A stretch of 64,000 bases of DNA from Eledone cirrhosa (GCA_964016885.1 OZ024742.1:358649587-358713586), one strand, 5' to 3'. Shown: positions 54,301 through 63,729, numbered from the stretch's first letter. Numbers and translations are program-made. Notes: generated by a model from the sequence alone, not told the origin.

Positions 54301-57300
54301 ACAGAACTAACACCATGTAAACACCACCTGTCTGCTACCAATGGTGTTTACCACTGAAGTAACACCATGTAAACACCACCATTCTGCAACCAATGGTGTT
54401 TACCACTGAAGTAACACCATGTAAACACCACCAGTCTGCTACCAATGGTGTTTACCACAGAAGTAACACCATGTAAACACCACCAGTCTGCTATCAATTG
54501 TGTTTACCACTGAAGTTACACCATGTAAACACCACCAGTCTGCTACCAATGGTGTTTACCACAGAAGTAACACCATGTAAACACCACCAGTCTGTTACCA
54601 ATGGTGTTTACCGCTGAAGTAACACCATGTGAACACCACCAGTCTGCTACCAATGGTGTTTACCACTGAAATAACACCATGTAAACACCACCAGTCTGCA
54701 ATCAATGGTGTTTACCACAGATGTAACACCATGTAAACACCACCAGTCTGCCACCAATGGTGTTTACAACACAAGTAATACCATGTAAAAACTACCAGTC
54801 TGCTACTAATGGTGTTTACCACCAATGTTGTTTACCAGAGAAATAACACCATGTAAAAACCACCAGTCTGCCACCAATTGTGTTTACAACACAGGTAATA
54901 CCATGTAAACACCACCAGTCTGCTACGAATGGTGTTTTCGACAGAAGTAACACCATATAAACACCACCAGTCTACTACCAATGCTGCTTACCACTGAAGT
55001 AACACCATGTAAACACCACCAATCTGCTACCAATGGTGTTTAAGACAGAAGTAACACCATGTAAACACCACCAGTCTGCTACCAGAGGTGTTTCCCACAG
55101 AAGTAACACCATGTAAACTCCACCAGTCTGCTACCAATGCTGTTTACCGCTGAAGTAACACCATGTAAACACCACCAGTCTGCTACCAATGCTGTTTACC
55201 ACTGAAGTAACACCATGTAAACACCACCAGTCTGTTACCAATGGTGTTTACTCCTGAAGTAACACCATGTAAACACCACCAGTCTGCTACCAATGGTGTT
55301 TACGACAGAAGTAACACCATGTAAACACCACCAGTCTGCTACCAGAGGTGTTTTCCACATAAGTAACACCATGTAAACACCAACAGTCTGCTACCAATGC
55401 TGTTTACCGCTGAAGTAACACCATGTAAACACCACCAGTCTGCTACCAATGGTGTTCACCACAGAAGTAACACATGTAAACACTACCAGTCTGCTACCAA
55501 TGGCATTCACAACAGAACTAACACCATGTAAACACCACCTGTCTGCTACCATTGGTGTTTACCACTGAAGTAACATCATGTAAACACCACCAGTCTGCTA
55601 CCAATGGTGTTCACCACAGAAGTAATACATGTAAACACCACCAGTCTGCTACCAATGGCATTCACAACAGAACTAACACCATGTAAACACCACCAGTCTG
55701 CTACCAATGGTGTTCACCTCAGAAGTAACAACATGTAAACACCACCAGTCTGCCACCAATGCTGTTTCCCACTGAAGTAACACCATGTAAACACCACCAG
55801 TCTGCCACCAATGGTGTTTACAACACAGGTAATACCATGTAAATACCACCAGTCTGCTACCAATGGTTTTTACGACAGAAGTAACACCATATAAACACCA
55901 CCAGTCTGCTACCAATGGTCATCACCACAGAAAAGCACCATGTAAACACCACCAGTCTGCCACCAATGGTGTTTAGAACACAGTTAATACCATGTAAACA
56001 CCACCAGTCTGCTACCAATGTGTTTACCACAGACTTAACACCATATAAACACCACCAGTCTGCTACTTAATGGTGTTTACCACTGAAGTAACACCATGTA
56101 CACACCACCAGTCTGCAACCAATGGTGTTTACCACAGAGGTAACACCAGGTAAACAAAACCAGTCTGCCACCAATGGTGTTTACAACACAGGTAATACCA
56201 TGTAAACACCACCAGTCTGCTACCACTGGTGTTTACCACTGAAGTAACACCATGTAAACACCACCAGTCTGCTACCAATAGTGTTTTCCACAGAAGTAAC
56301 ACCATGTAAACACCACCAGTCTGCCACCAATGGTGTTTACAACACAGGTAATACCATGTAAACACCACCAGTCTGCTACCAATGGTGTTTACCACAGAAG
56401 TAACACAATATAAACACCACAGTCAGCTACCACTGGTGTTTACCACTGAAGTAACACCATGTAAACACCACCAGTCTGCTACCAATGGTGTTCACAACAG
56501 AAGTAGCACCATGTAAACACCACCAGTCTGCTACCAATGGTGTTTACTACAGAAGTAACACCATGTAAATACCACCAGTCTGCTACCAATGGTGTTCACC
56601 ACAGATGTAATACCATGTAAACACAACCTGTCTGCTAACAATGGTGTTTACCACAGAAGTAACACCATGTAAACACCACCAGTCTGCCACCTATGCTGTT
56701 TACAACACAGGTAATACCATTTAAAAATCACCAGTCTGCTACTAATGGTGCTTACCACAGAAGTAACACAATGTAAACACCACCAGTCTGCTACCAATGG
56801 TGTTTACCACTGAAGTAACACAATGTAAACACCACCAGTCTGCAACCGATGGTGATTACCACAGAAGTAACACCATGTAAACACCACCAGTCTGCTACCA
56901 ATGGTGTTTACCACTGAAGTAACACCATGTAAACACCACCAGCCTGCTACCAATGGTGTTTACGACAGAAGTAACACCATTTAAACACCACTAGTCTGCT
57001 ACCAATGGTTTTTTCCACACAAGTAACACCATGTAAATACCACCTGTCTGCTACCAATGGTGTTTACCGCTGAAGTAACACCATGTAAACACCACCAGTC
57101 TGCTACCAATGGTGTTTACCACTGAAATAACACCATGTAAACACCACCAGTCTGCAACCAATGGTGTTTACCACAGATGTAACACCATGTAAACACCACC
57201 AGTCTGCCACCAATGGTGTTTACAACACAAGTAATACCATGTAAAAACTACCAGTCTGCTACAAATGGTGTTTACCACCAATGGTGTTTACCACAGAAAT

Positions 57301-58685
57301 AACACCATGTAAAAACCACCAGTCTGCCACCAATGGTGTTTACAACACAGGTAATACCTTGTAAACACCACCAGTCTGCTACCAATGGTGTTTTCGACAG
57401 AAGTAACACCATATAAACACCACCAGTCTGCTACCAATGCTGTTTACCACTGAAGTAACACCATGTAAACACCACCAGTCTGCTACCAATGGTGTTTACG
57501 ACAGAAGTAACACCATGTAAACACCACCAGTCTGCTACCAATGCTGTTTACCGCTGAAGTAACACCATGTAAACACCACCAGTCTGCTACCAATGGTGTT
57601 CACCACAGAAGTAACACATGTAAACACCACCAGTCTGCTACCAATGGCATTCACAACAGAACTAACACCATGTAAACACCACCTGTCTGCTACCATTGGT
57701 GTTTACCACTGAAGTAACATCATGTAAACACCACCAGTCTGCTACCAATGGCATTCACAACAGAACCAACACCATGTAAACACCACCTGTCTGCTACCAT
57801 TGGTGTTTACCACAGAAGTAACACCATGTAAACACCACCAGTCTACTACCAATGGTGTTCACCACAGAAGTAACAACATGTAAACACCTCCAGTCTGCCA
57901 CCAATGGTGTTTACAACACAGGTAATACCATGTAAATACCACCAGTCTGCTACCAATGGTTTTTACGACAGAAGTAACACCATATAAACACCACCAGTCT
58001 GCTACCAATGGTGTTTACCACTGAATTAACACCGCCATTCTGCTACCAATGGTGTTTACCACAGAAGTAACGCCATGTCAACACCACCAGTCAGCTACCA
58101 ATGGTGTTTACCACTGAAGTAACACCATGTAAACACCACCATTCTGCAACCAATGGTGTTTACCACTGAAGTAACACCATGTAAACACCACCAGTCTGCT
58201 ACCAATGGTGTTTACCACAGAAGTAACACCATGTAAACACCACCAGTCTGCTATCAATGGTGTTTACCACTGAAGTTACACCATGTAAACACCACCAGTC
58301 TGCTACCAATGGTGTTTACCACAGAAGTAACACCATGTAAACACCACCAGTCTGCTACCAATGGTGTTCACCACTGAAGTAACACCATGTAAACACCACC
58401 AGTCTGCTACCAATGGTGTTTACAACAGAAGTAACACCACGTAAACACCACCAGTCTGCTACCAATGGTGTTTACCACAGACGTAACACCATGTAAACAC
58501 CACCAGTCTGCTACCAATGGTGTTTACCACAGAAGTAACACCACGTAAACACCACCAGTCTGCTACCAATGGTGTTTACCACTGAAGTAACACCATGTAA
58601 ACGCGACCAGTCTGCTACCAATGGTGTTTACCACAGAAGTAACACTATGTAAACACCATCAGTCTGCTACCAATAGTGTTCACCA
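51381..58685 (-). repeat. Rearranged satellite segment at the right edge of the array
   Basis: This segment mixes blocks seen elsewhere in the inverted half. The marker 'gtctgctaacaatgg' occurs at 52,027, 53,067 and 56,630, with spacings of 1,040 bp (exactly 20 monomers) and 3,563 bp. The stretch around 51,462-51,840 recurs near 55,337-55,720, with 'gcattcacaacagaac' at 51,781 and 55,658. The 'accagaggtgtttt' subtype is concentrated here (about 51,465, 53,873 and 55,338). Short monomers with deletions appear towards the edge, for example 'gaattaacaccgccattc' near 58,025. The last 600 bp are consensus-like monomers, not more degraded ones. Confidence 0.82.
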
Positions 58686-58710
58686 TTTAATACATCATCA
58701 TCATCATCAT
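58686..58710 (-). repeat. (CAT)6 microsatellite, 3' tail of the adjacent LINE, at the array edge
   Basis: After the final satellite monomer ('agtgttcacca') comes 'tttaata', then six CAT triplets at 58,693-58,710. Read on the - strand this is a run of ATG/TGA repeats directly following the LINE 3' end, as expected for non-LTR elements with simple-repeat tails. The satellite and LINE meet with only about 7 bp between them, so the element probably inserted into or beside the array. Confidence 0.85.
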
Positions 58711-59075
58711 TCTACGTCCGTTTTTCCCTGCTTGCAAAGGATGAGACGGGTCCTATTGAGCAGAGCATCTCTCCTACTTGTCACGGTCCTTCGTCACTTC
58801 GTCCGTGAGCTTCAGGGATCTGAGTTCTGCTCTCACCACCTCCGACCATGTTTTTCGTGGTCTTCCTCTAATGAGTCTTCCTTCTACTGGCATTTCTTGG
58901 CACTCGTTTACCTATTGGTCAACTTCCATGCACATCATATGTCCATACCATTGCAATCTTCTCTCCCGCACACTACAACTTATCCATCTTAAACACAGTT
59001 TCTCTCTCAACACATCCTTGCTCAGTCATTCACGTACATTGACTTTACACATCCAACGGATGTATGTATAATTTT
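58693..59075 (-). mobile_element. LINE (non-LTR retrotransposon) 3' fragment, C-terminal region of ORF2
   Basis: Read on the - strand, one frame gives the typical C-terminal region found after the reverse transcriptase in many metazoan LINEs: 'RWMCKV' near 59,055, then 'RERRLQWYGHM', then 'RLIRGRPRKTW' near 58,860, then 'LTDEVTKDRDK'. The frame is broken by in-frame stops at 59,026-59,028 and 58,912-58,914. A one-base insertion near 58,775 follows; after it the reading continues as 'WRDALLNRTRLILCKQGKTD' and ends in a TGA that is the first unit of the ATG/TGA tail. The stop codon overlapping the tail is a good sign of the true 3' end. The element is dead and 5'-truncated or interrupted; homology fades above about 59,075. 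The family resembles endonuclease-reverse transcriptase LINEs of the RTE-like type, but the clade is not certain. Confidence 0.85.
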
Positions 59076-59439
59076 TCACTTTCAAATACTTGCACCAAGC
59101 TAGCTTTGATATGTAAAATGGGGGGGGGGGGGTATTCTATTTCTCTGTGTATGAGGGGCCCACCTCATGATCTAAATTCAACTTTACAGACAGGTCAGAA
59201 TTTTTGTTAGTAATAAATTTTGCTTTATCAGCTGATTATTGATTATTTTTTGCAAACTCTGCAAATTTCATATCTCTGCTGGAGGAGGACATTATGGATT
59301 GGAACTTTATAGATGTCTTAAAGAAATATATCAATGTAAAACACAACATAATATAAAACCAATGTATGATAAAGACATTAACTTCAACAGAAACTAGACT
59401 CAGAACATAAAGTTGATTCACAAGGATAAACTATCAGTA
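59076..59439. other. AT-rich spacer with a 13-G homopolymer
   Basis: No gene or recognisable repeat is seen. The only marked feature is a run of 13 G at 59,120-59,132, a place where the length may be unreliable in sequencing. The remainder is AT-rich, with short open frames only. Confidence 0.7.
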
Positions 59440-60052
59440 GTAACTACAACAACAAACTACCACCATCATCAACAACAATACCACTTACACCACCACCAAC
59501 AACAACACTTCCACCACCACCACCCTCAACAACACTTACACCACCACCACCAGCAAGAACAACCTTTCCACCACCAACAACAACAACAACAACATTTCCA
59601 CCACCACCACCACCCACAACAACACTTCCACCACCACCACCAACAACAACAATACTTCCACCACAACCACCACCACCTTCAACAACACTTCCACCACCAC
59701 CACCATCACCACCCTCAACAACACTTCCACCACCACCAGCCTCAACAACACTTCACCACCATCAACAACAACACTGCTTGCACCACCACTACAATCATCA
59801 ACAACACCACCACCAACAACACCACCACTACCCTCAACAATACTTTCACCATCACCATCAACAACAACAACACAATTACTTCCACCACCACTACAAACAT
59901 CAACAACACCACTTCCACCACTACCACTACATCCATCAAACCCACCACCACCACCACTACCACCATCATCAACACAACGCCACTTTCTCTACCATCACCA
60001 CCAGCAGGACTTCCACCACCATCATCAATAACAACAACACTCCACCACCACT
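59440..60052. repeat. CAN-trinucleotide low-complexity tract (CAA/CAC/CAT mixture)
   Basis: About 610 bp made almost wholly of interspersed CAA, CAC, ACC, CAT and 'cttccaccac' units. On the + strand G is nearly absent; C and A dominate. Because the units are triplets without stop codons in most frames, several overlapping open frames exist on both strands: a His/Gln-rich one on + (59,413-60,105), a second on + (59,778-60,143), and Val/Leu-rich ones on -. Open frames in competing phases, no domain and frequent phase shifts indicate a compound microsatellite, not a coding region. It lies between two LINE fragments of the same orientation. Confidence 0.88.
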
Positions 60053-60239
60053 GTTTGAAAATTGGGATTATCACTCCCAATTGCCATTGCTTAGGTGCTT
60101 TTTGAGAAATGCAGGACATCTGACACACATAGTCAGAGAATAATGTCTATATATAAAGCTTTTACAATCTAGGGCTGAATGTCTTCCTCTGCAGAGGATT
60201 AGCCACATTTGAGTGCTTTAAATATCCTGGTGACCTCAG
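60053..60239. other. Spacer without recognised features
   Basis: Unique-looking, AT-rich sequence between the trinucleotide tract and the LINE endonuclease fragment. By position it could be decayed LINE sequence downstream of the endonuclease domain, but no conserved motif was seen. Confidence 0.5.
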
Positions 60240-60900
60240 CCTATGAGAGTTAGGTTATCATCCATAGTTGCACAACATGCTAGTGTTGTGGGCTTTCTTG
60301 GCTTTAGGTACTCCCAGGTTACAGATAATTAGATGGTGATTAGTTGAAAACTCAGAATCTCTCTTAACATGAACATCGAGCAGAGAATTGAAGAGATCAA
60401 TAACAATATCAATTATTTATCTCTGTCTCCAGTTTCCTATATACTGTGTGTATCCATGGATGTCTTTCTGCTGGAAGAAAGTGTTCTTACTTGAGAGCCC
60501 ATTACTAGAACAAAGGTCTTATAAGGCCTCTCAATCCATATTCAGATTAAACAGCTGAGAACTTGTGAGTATCCCCACTCCTGCCTGTTCTGTTCTTTCT
60601 ACCACCAAACCTTAATCATGGAGTTTCCATCCTCCATCCAAATCTAGAGTTCCAGAGCCATGTTACTTTGTTGAAGAAACCCCTACTATATCTAACTTGT
60701 ATCAGCTGGCCTCCTCTACTAGTTTGTGCTCCTTGTCTGTAAGAGTTGTAATGTTACAGTTGCCAATTGTTAAGGTTAGCCCCTTCTGGATACTCTTTGG
60801 GGTTTTGAGACACTTAACCTTTGTGTGTCCATGCCACACCTCCCAGGACAGGTTGCAAGCCCATCACCAATTCTAACAGTATTTGATGGACACTGCAATA
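60240..60900 (-). mobile_element. LINE endonuclease-domain (EEP/APE-like) fragment, decayed
   Basis: Read on the - strand, 60,783 down to 60,543 gives 'LTIGNCNITTLTDKEHKLVE', 'YKLDIVGVSS', 'HGSGTLDLDGGWKL' and 'QAGVGILTSSQL', matching the start of an apurinic-like endonuclease domain (usually 'GTWNVxTLT... LDIVG... GVGxLxSPQL'). In-frame stops are present (after 'EEAS', after 'SSTK', within 'LHD*GL'). From about 60,505 to 60,250 a second block reads 'SSKNTFFQQKDIHGYTQ', 'DLFNSLLDVHVKRDSEFS' and 'NHHLIICNL', the C-terminal part of the domain, where families have '(S/T)DHHLV'. The Asp of that catalytic pair is Asn here, and a TAA precedes 'IIDIVI'. The middle of the domain, which carries the GDFN-type catalytic motif, is missing. 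Upstream sequence to about 60,900 is probably the 5' part of the element. It is non-functional. Confidence 0.8.
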
Positions 60901-61540
60901 TATTTTATGAACAGGCTCCCCTACCTAAATCCAGACCATATTCCTTGTTACTCTGCATGAAGGATTATGTGGTATGAATGTTTTTATTGCACCTAACCAC
61001 ATTACAGTTTTGGTGGTCTTATTTATATCAGTCACCAATTTGGTATTTTACTCAGACCTGTGAAGAACACAATAAATAACTACAGAGTATGTGGAGTGGG
61101 GAATGAAACAATTCCCCATTATTGTCACTAGCTGATCAGTCATAGCTAAAATAGAATATATCCACAACATGATATATTTTGAATTTAGTACTAAAATACA
61201 GCTAAAACGGTGTCAGAGAATGACAAAGCAACCAAACTCTGCAATATGTAAGCACACACACAGACAGGGAGATCAAAGCCAATTGGCCAGATATTATGGT
61301 CAAAGATCACAATGAAAACGTCTTAATTGATGTATCAATCCTCTTAGGCAGCAATATATCTAATAAGGAAGTAGAGAAATGACCTGATGACAGAAATAAG
61401 CTAAGTGTGGTTCACGAAAACAAACAGTCTCTATAATAATAGCTGCTCTGGGGATGATAAAAACACACACAGACATATACATAGTCAAACTCACATGACT
61501 TTCAAATACGTTTAAAGTATAAAGTCTGTCTCTAGCAAGG
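60901..61540. other. AT-rich non-coding stretch
   Basis: No supported gene, RNA or structured repeat. It contains a short CA-rich run near 61,253 and another near 61,464. The open frame on the - strand at 61,360-61,686 (108 codons) has no recognisable domain and overlaps probable dispersed-repeat sequence, so I do not call it. Confidence 0.55.
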
Positions 61541-61700
61541 TGGCTCATCAGGCAGGTACTTATTCTGGTTTCATGGCATAATGCAACCATTGCAGGATTA
61601 AACACCCAGCTATTGCTGGTACTCATTTTCAATTTAGTATACTGGATCAAGATGAAATGAAGGGTTTTGCTCAAAAAACAACACACAACTTCAGCCCAGC
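61541..61700 (+). mobile_element. Possible decayed dispersed repeat (SINE-like) relic
   Basis: The stretch 'gctattgctggtactcattt' ... 'gatgaaatgaagggttttgc' 'tcaaaaaacaacacac' resembles a common dispersed repeat that I recall from cephalopod and other marine invertebrate genomes ('ggtactcattttacag... gtgaaataaagtgtcttgctcaa...acacaac'). The order and spacing of the three blocks agree, with many substitutions. The boundaries are uncertain, and the match rests on recollection, not alignment. Confidence 0.4.
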
Positions 61701-62880
61701 ATACAAGGCACTACCCACTTATTATGAAATGTACTCTCAATATAATAAAAAACAAAACAAAAATAACACTGCACTCACCCAAGGAGCACAGAACTGTACT
61801 TGGTACTGCAATGATGATAAGTAAAGAATTGCTGGACAGATTTTACAGGCAAAAACCAACCAGCTGGAAACCCAGGTTTAGATCCTAAGCAAGATATATG
61901 GATATCTATGAGCTTCGCCGGTCTCACTTGGGGATACAGCTGGATCAGTTGGAGAAGGTTGCTTCTGACAGGACCTGCTGGAAGGAGTGTTTGAAGACTC
62001 TGCTCCCATGACCCTCTCAGGAATAAGTGGGCGAATATTAAGAAGAGAACTTTGTACCTGTATTTCACTTGTAGAAAACGTGTGTAATAATGTATAATAA
62101 ATGATTTATGCAGTCAAAATACATGAGTTTTACCAGGTCACAATAGACACTTTGAAGGTGATGATATATGGTTATGTCTTCCTATTCAGGCTGTCATCAA
62201 TCAGAACTATTAAAATATTTTGTATGTTTGCTAGTATAAAGCTTTTTATTGTCAGCATTTCAACTTTAGACAATATGGAATTATTTTCTTCTTGTAGTGA
62301 TGTATGATATATGGGATCACCCTTCAGCTGTGACAACCTTCTTAGTGTTGCTGATCTACATAATAAATGCACCCAGTACATGCTATAAAGTGTTTAGGGT
62401 ATTTGGATGTAGAAAGCTTGCTAAACAAAGTGTTGGGAAGACTCTTCAGTGGTGTCAAAAGACATGATAACCGATGGGGATGATGATATCCTTTTTAGGT
62501 TTTAGGGTATATTTTGTGAATTCAGTAATAGTTTGTTGACATAGCAATGAAGTTTTGTTGTGAGATACTGTGTGGAGGTTCATCTTAAATATATATGCAT
62601 GTGTTTGTGTATATGTGAGTCTGTATTTATATTTCCCAGTGGAAACTGATGTAACATCAGTGAGGTATAAATATGTTCAGTATGTGGTGAGTACAACTAC
62701 AACCTGGACTTGACCAACACCAAACAAAACAGTGGAGGCCAGCCAGAGAAGGGTTCCTCCAACTGAAGTGAGAAGGTCCTGGATTGGTTTTGATGTTAAA
62801 GAGATGAGTTAGTCATTCAAGAAATAGACATCTATAGATAAATCATAGCTTTGAATAGTCATGACAGGTTTGACAATTTT
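61701..62880. other. AT-rich non-coding stretch with a weak LINE-like trace
   Basis: No gene is called. On the + strand at about 61,899-62,010 the reading 'SHLGIQLDQLEKVASDR' then 'TCWKECLKTL' faintly resembles the 'W..lA.DR..WR' end of some LINE ORF2 proteins, but it is too short and isolated to name. The other short open frames here (61,667-61,888; 61,775-62,068 on -; 62,101-62,307; 62,172-62,381 on -) show no domain, signal peptide or codon pattern that would argue for a protein. Confidence 0.45.
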
Positions 62881-62884
62881 ACAG

Positions 62885-63205
62885 TTAAATAAGTGTTGAT
62901 GTTCTCTCTCTTTCACTCACTGCTTCTGTCTCTCTCACTCTCCTCATCTCTCACTATTAGAAGCAAATGGAGGCCAATGTGTTGGTTGCTGCATGGTGCC
63001 AACAGATAGAATAGAGAAGGCCTTTCCCCAGAGGATGGTGAGGGAGATGTGTTGGAAGAGCCATTCAAGCTCACAAGTAGTCAACTCTGTGCCTATGGTG
63101 GTGAATAGGGAGGTGGCCCTAGGGCCAAGGACACCAGAAGTCTCCACTGCTATAAGAGATAAATACCATACTGAAATAAAGGCTAGGATTATGATGATTA
63201 ATTAA
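62885..63205 (+). other. Exon-like stretch: pyrimidine tract, AG, then 81-codon open frame
   Basis: A pyrimidine-rich run (about 62,900-62,955, 'ctctctctttcactcac' and similar) leads to 'attag' with AG at 62,959-62,960, the layout of a splice acceptor. An open frame follows from 62,963 to the TAA at 63,203-63,205. It contains internal Met codons, the first at 62,993, and reads 'ANGGQCVGCCMVPTDRIEKA' at its start and 'EIKARIMMIN' at its end. An AATAAA lies at about 63,174-63,179, within the reading frame, and further ones follow in the AT-rich DNA downstream. No domain is recognised, and the opposite strand is also open over 62,944-63,147. It could be a terminal exon, a non-coding transcript or chance. 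Confidence 0.2.
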
Positions 63206-63729
63206 ACCTCAGTATGGTTGCACAAAAATCATTGAATCCAGTACAAATATATGCAGGGCTTTCACTACAACACAAATGGAGTTTTTAAACAAATAAAATA
63301 ATTATATTATAAAATAATTGTGTTAATGAATTGTTCACTTATTCATGACAACTTCAATAAAAAAAAAATCCATCCCTTATTTCAATGATTATTTTATAAC
63401 CACAATCAATATTTATTCATTTAACATTTTTGTTACCAGCTCAATCAAAACTGTTTCTGGTTCTATGAAACAAAATCACCCATTTTAAAGGCTTCCTATT
63501 TAAATTAAAATATTCCTATGTAATTTTATTTGAGAACCATATATTAAGTTACAAAATGAAATAATTACTAATTTATGTAAATATCTCCACATTTTCATAT
63601 CTCCAAGGTAGCACTCGATCACATAACGTTACTCCAAAGACCCTATTTAGGCCACTTGCATTTGTGACCATATTCTTTCAGTTCTTGCCCAAGATTCATG
63701 ACCATAAGTAAGGTTTGGTATGAATATTG
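63206..63729. other. Strongly AT-rich intergenic DNA
   Basis: A/T runs dominate, including an A-run at about 63,358-63,368 preceded by 'ttcaataaa', which looks like a polyadenylation-type end or a retroposon tail. No open frame of note, RNA gene or tandem repeat was seen. Confidence 0.6.

Larger units (their letters stand above)
38953..58685 (-). repeat. 52-bp satellite array, inverted half
   Basis: The same 52-bp satellite continues in the opposite orientation: the + strand now reads 'taccaatggtgtttacca', 'cagaagtaacaccatgtaaa', 'caccaccagtctgc', the reverse complement of the left half. It holds roughly 380 monomers. Some subtypes are shared with the left half, such as 'gtttacaacacaggtaatacc', the complement of 'ggtattacctgtgttgtaaac'. 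Others look private or enriched here, such as 'gtttaccgctgaag', 'gtttacgacagaag' and 'accatttaaaaatcacc'. The subtype 'aactgtgaataaacacc', common on the left, was not seen here by eye. The array ends at about 58,685, where the last recognisable monomer gives way to a (CAT)6 run and a LINE 3' end. Confidence 0.98.

Noticed and set aside
1..58685. CRISPR array
   Set aside because: There are regularly spaced repeats, but no unique spacers: the whole 52 bp is repeated and diverges uniformly, no cas genes are present, and the setting is eukaryotic.
1..58685. Telomeric repeat or rDNA spacer
   Set aside because: The unit is not a TTAGGG-like short repeat and no rRNA sequence is next to it. A centromeric role cannot be judged from sequence; no CENP-B-box-like motif was noticed.
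58621..59071. Two overlapping + strand open frames (123 and 97 codons) at the array edge
   Set aside because: They are antisense to the LINE ORF2 C-terminal fragment, and the first starts within satellite. The - strand reading carries the conserved LINE motifs.
59120..59132. Run of 13 G as a possible G-quadruplex
   Set aside because: A single homopolymer run, not separated G-tracts, and homopolymer length is often unreliable; noted only as part of the spacer.
59413..60105. 230-codon His/Gln/Thr-rich open frame
   Set aside because: It lies in a CAN-trinucleotide tract with other overlapping open frames on both strands; phase shifts change the homopolymer residue along it. Better explained as a compound microsatellite.
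61360..61686. 108-codon open frame on the - strand
   Set aside because: No recognisable domain; overlaps a probable dispersed-repeat relic in AT-rich DNA.
61775..62068. 97-codon open frame on the - strand
   Set aside because: No domain or signal. The opposite strand has a faint LINE-like trace, making a real gene here unlikely.
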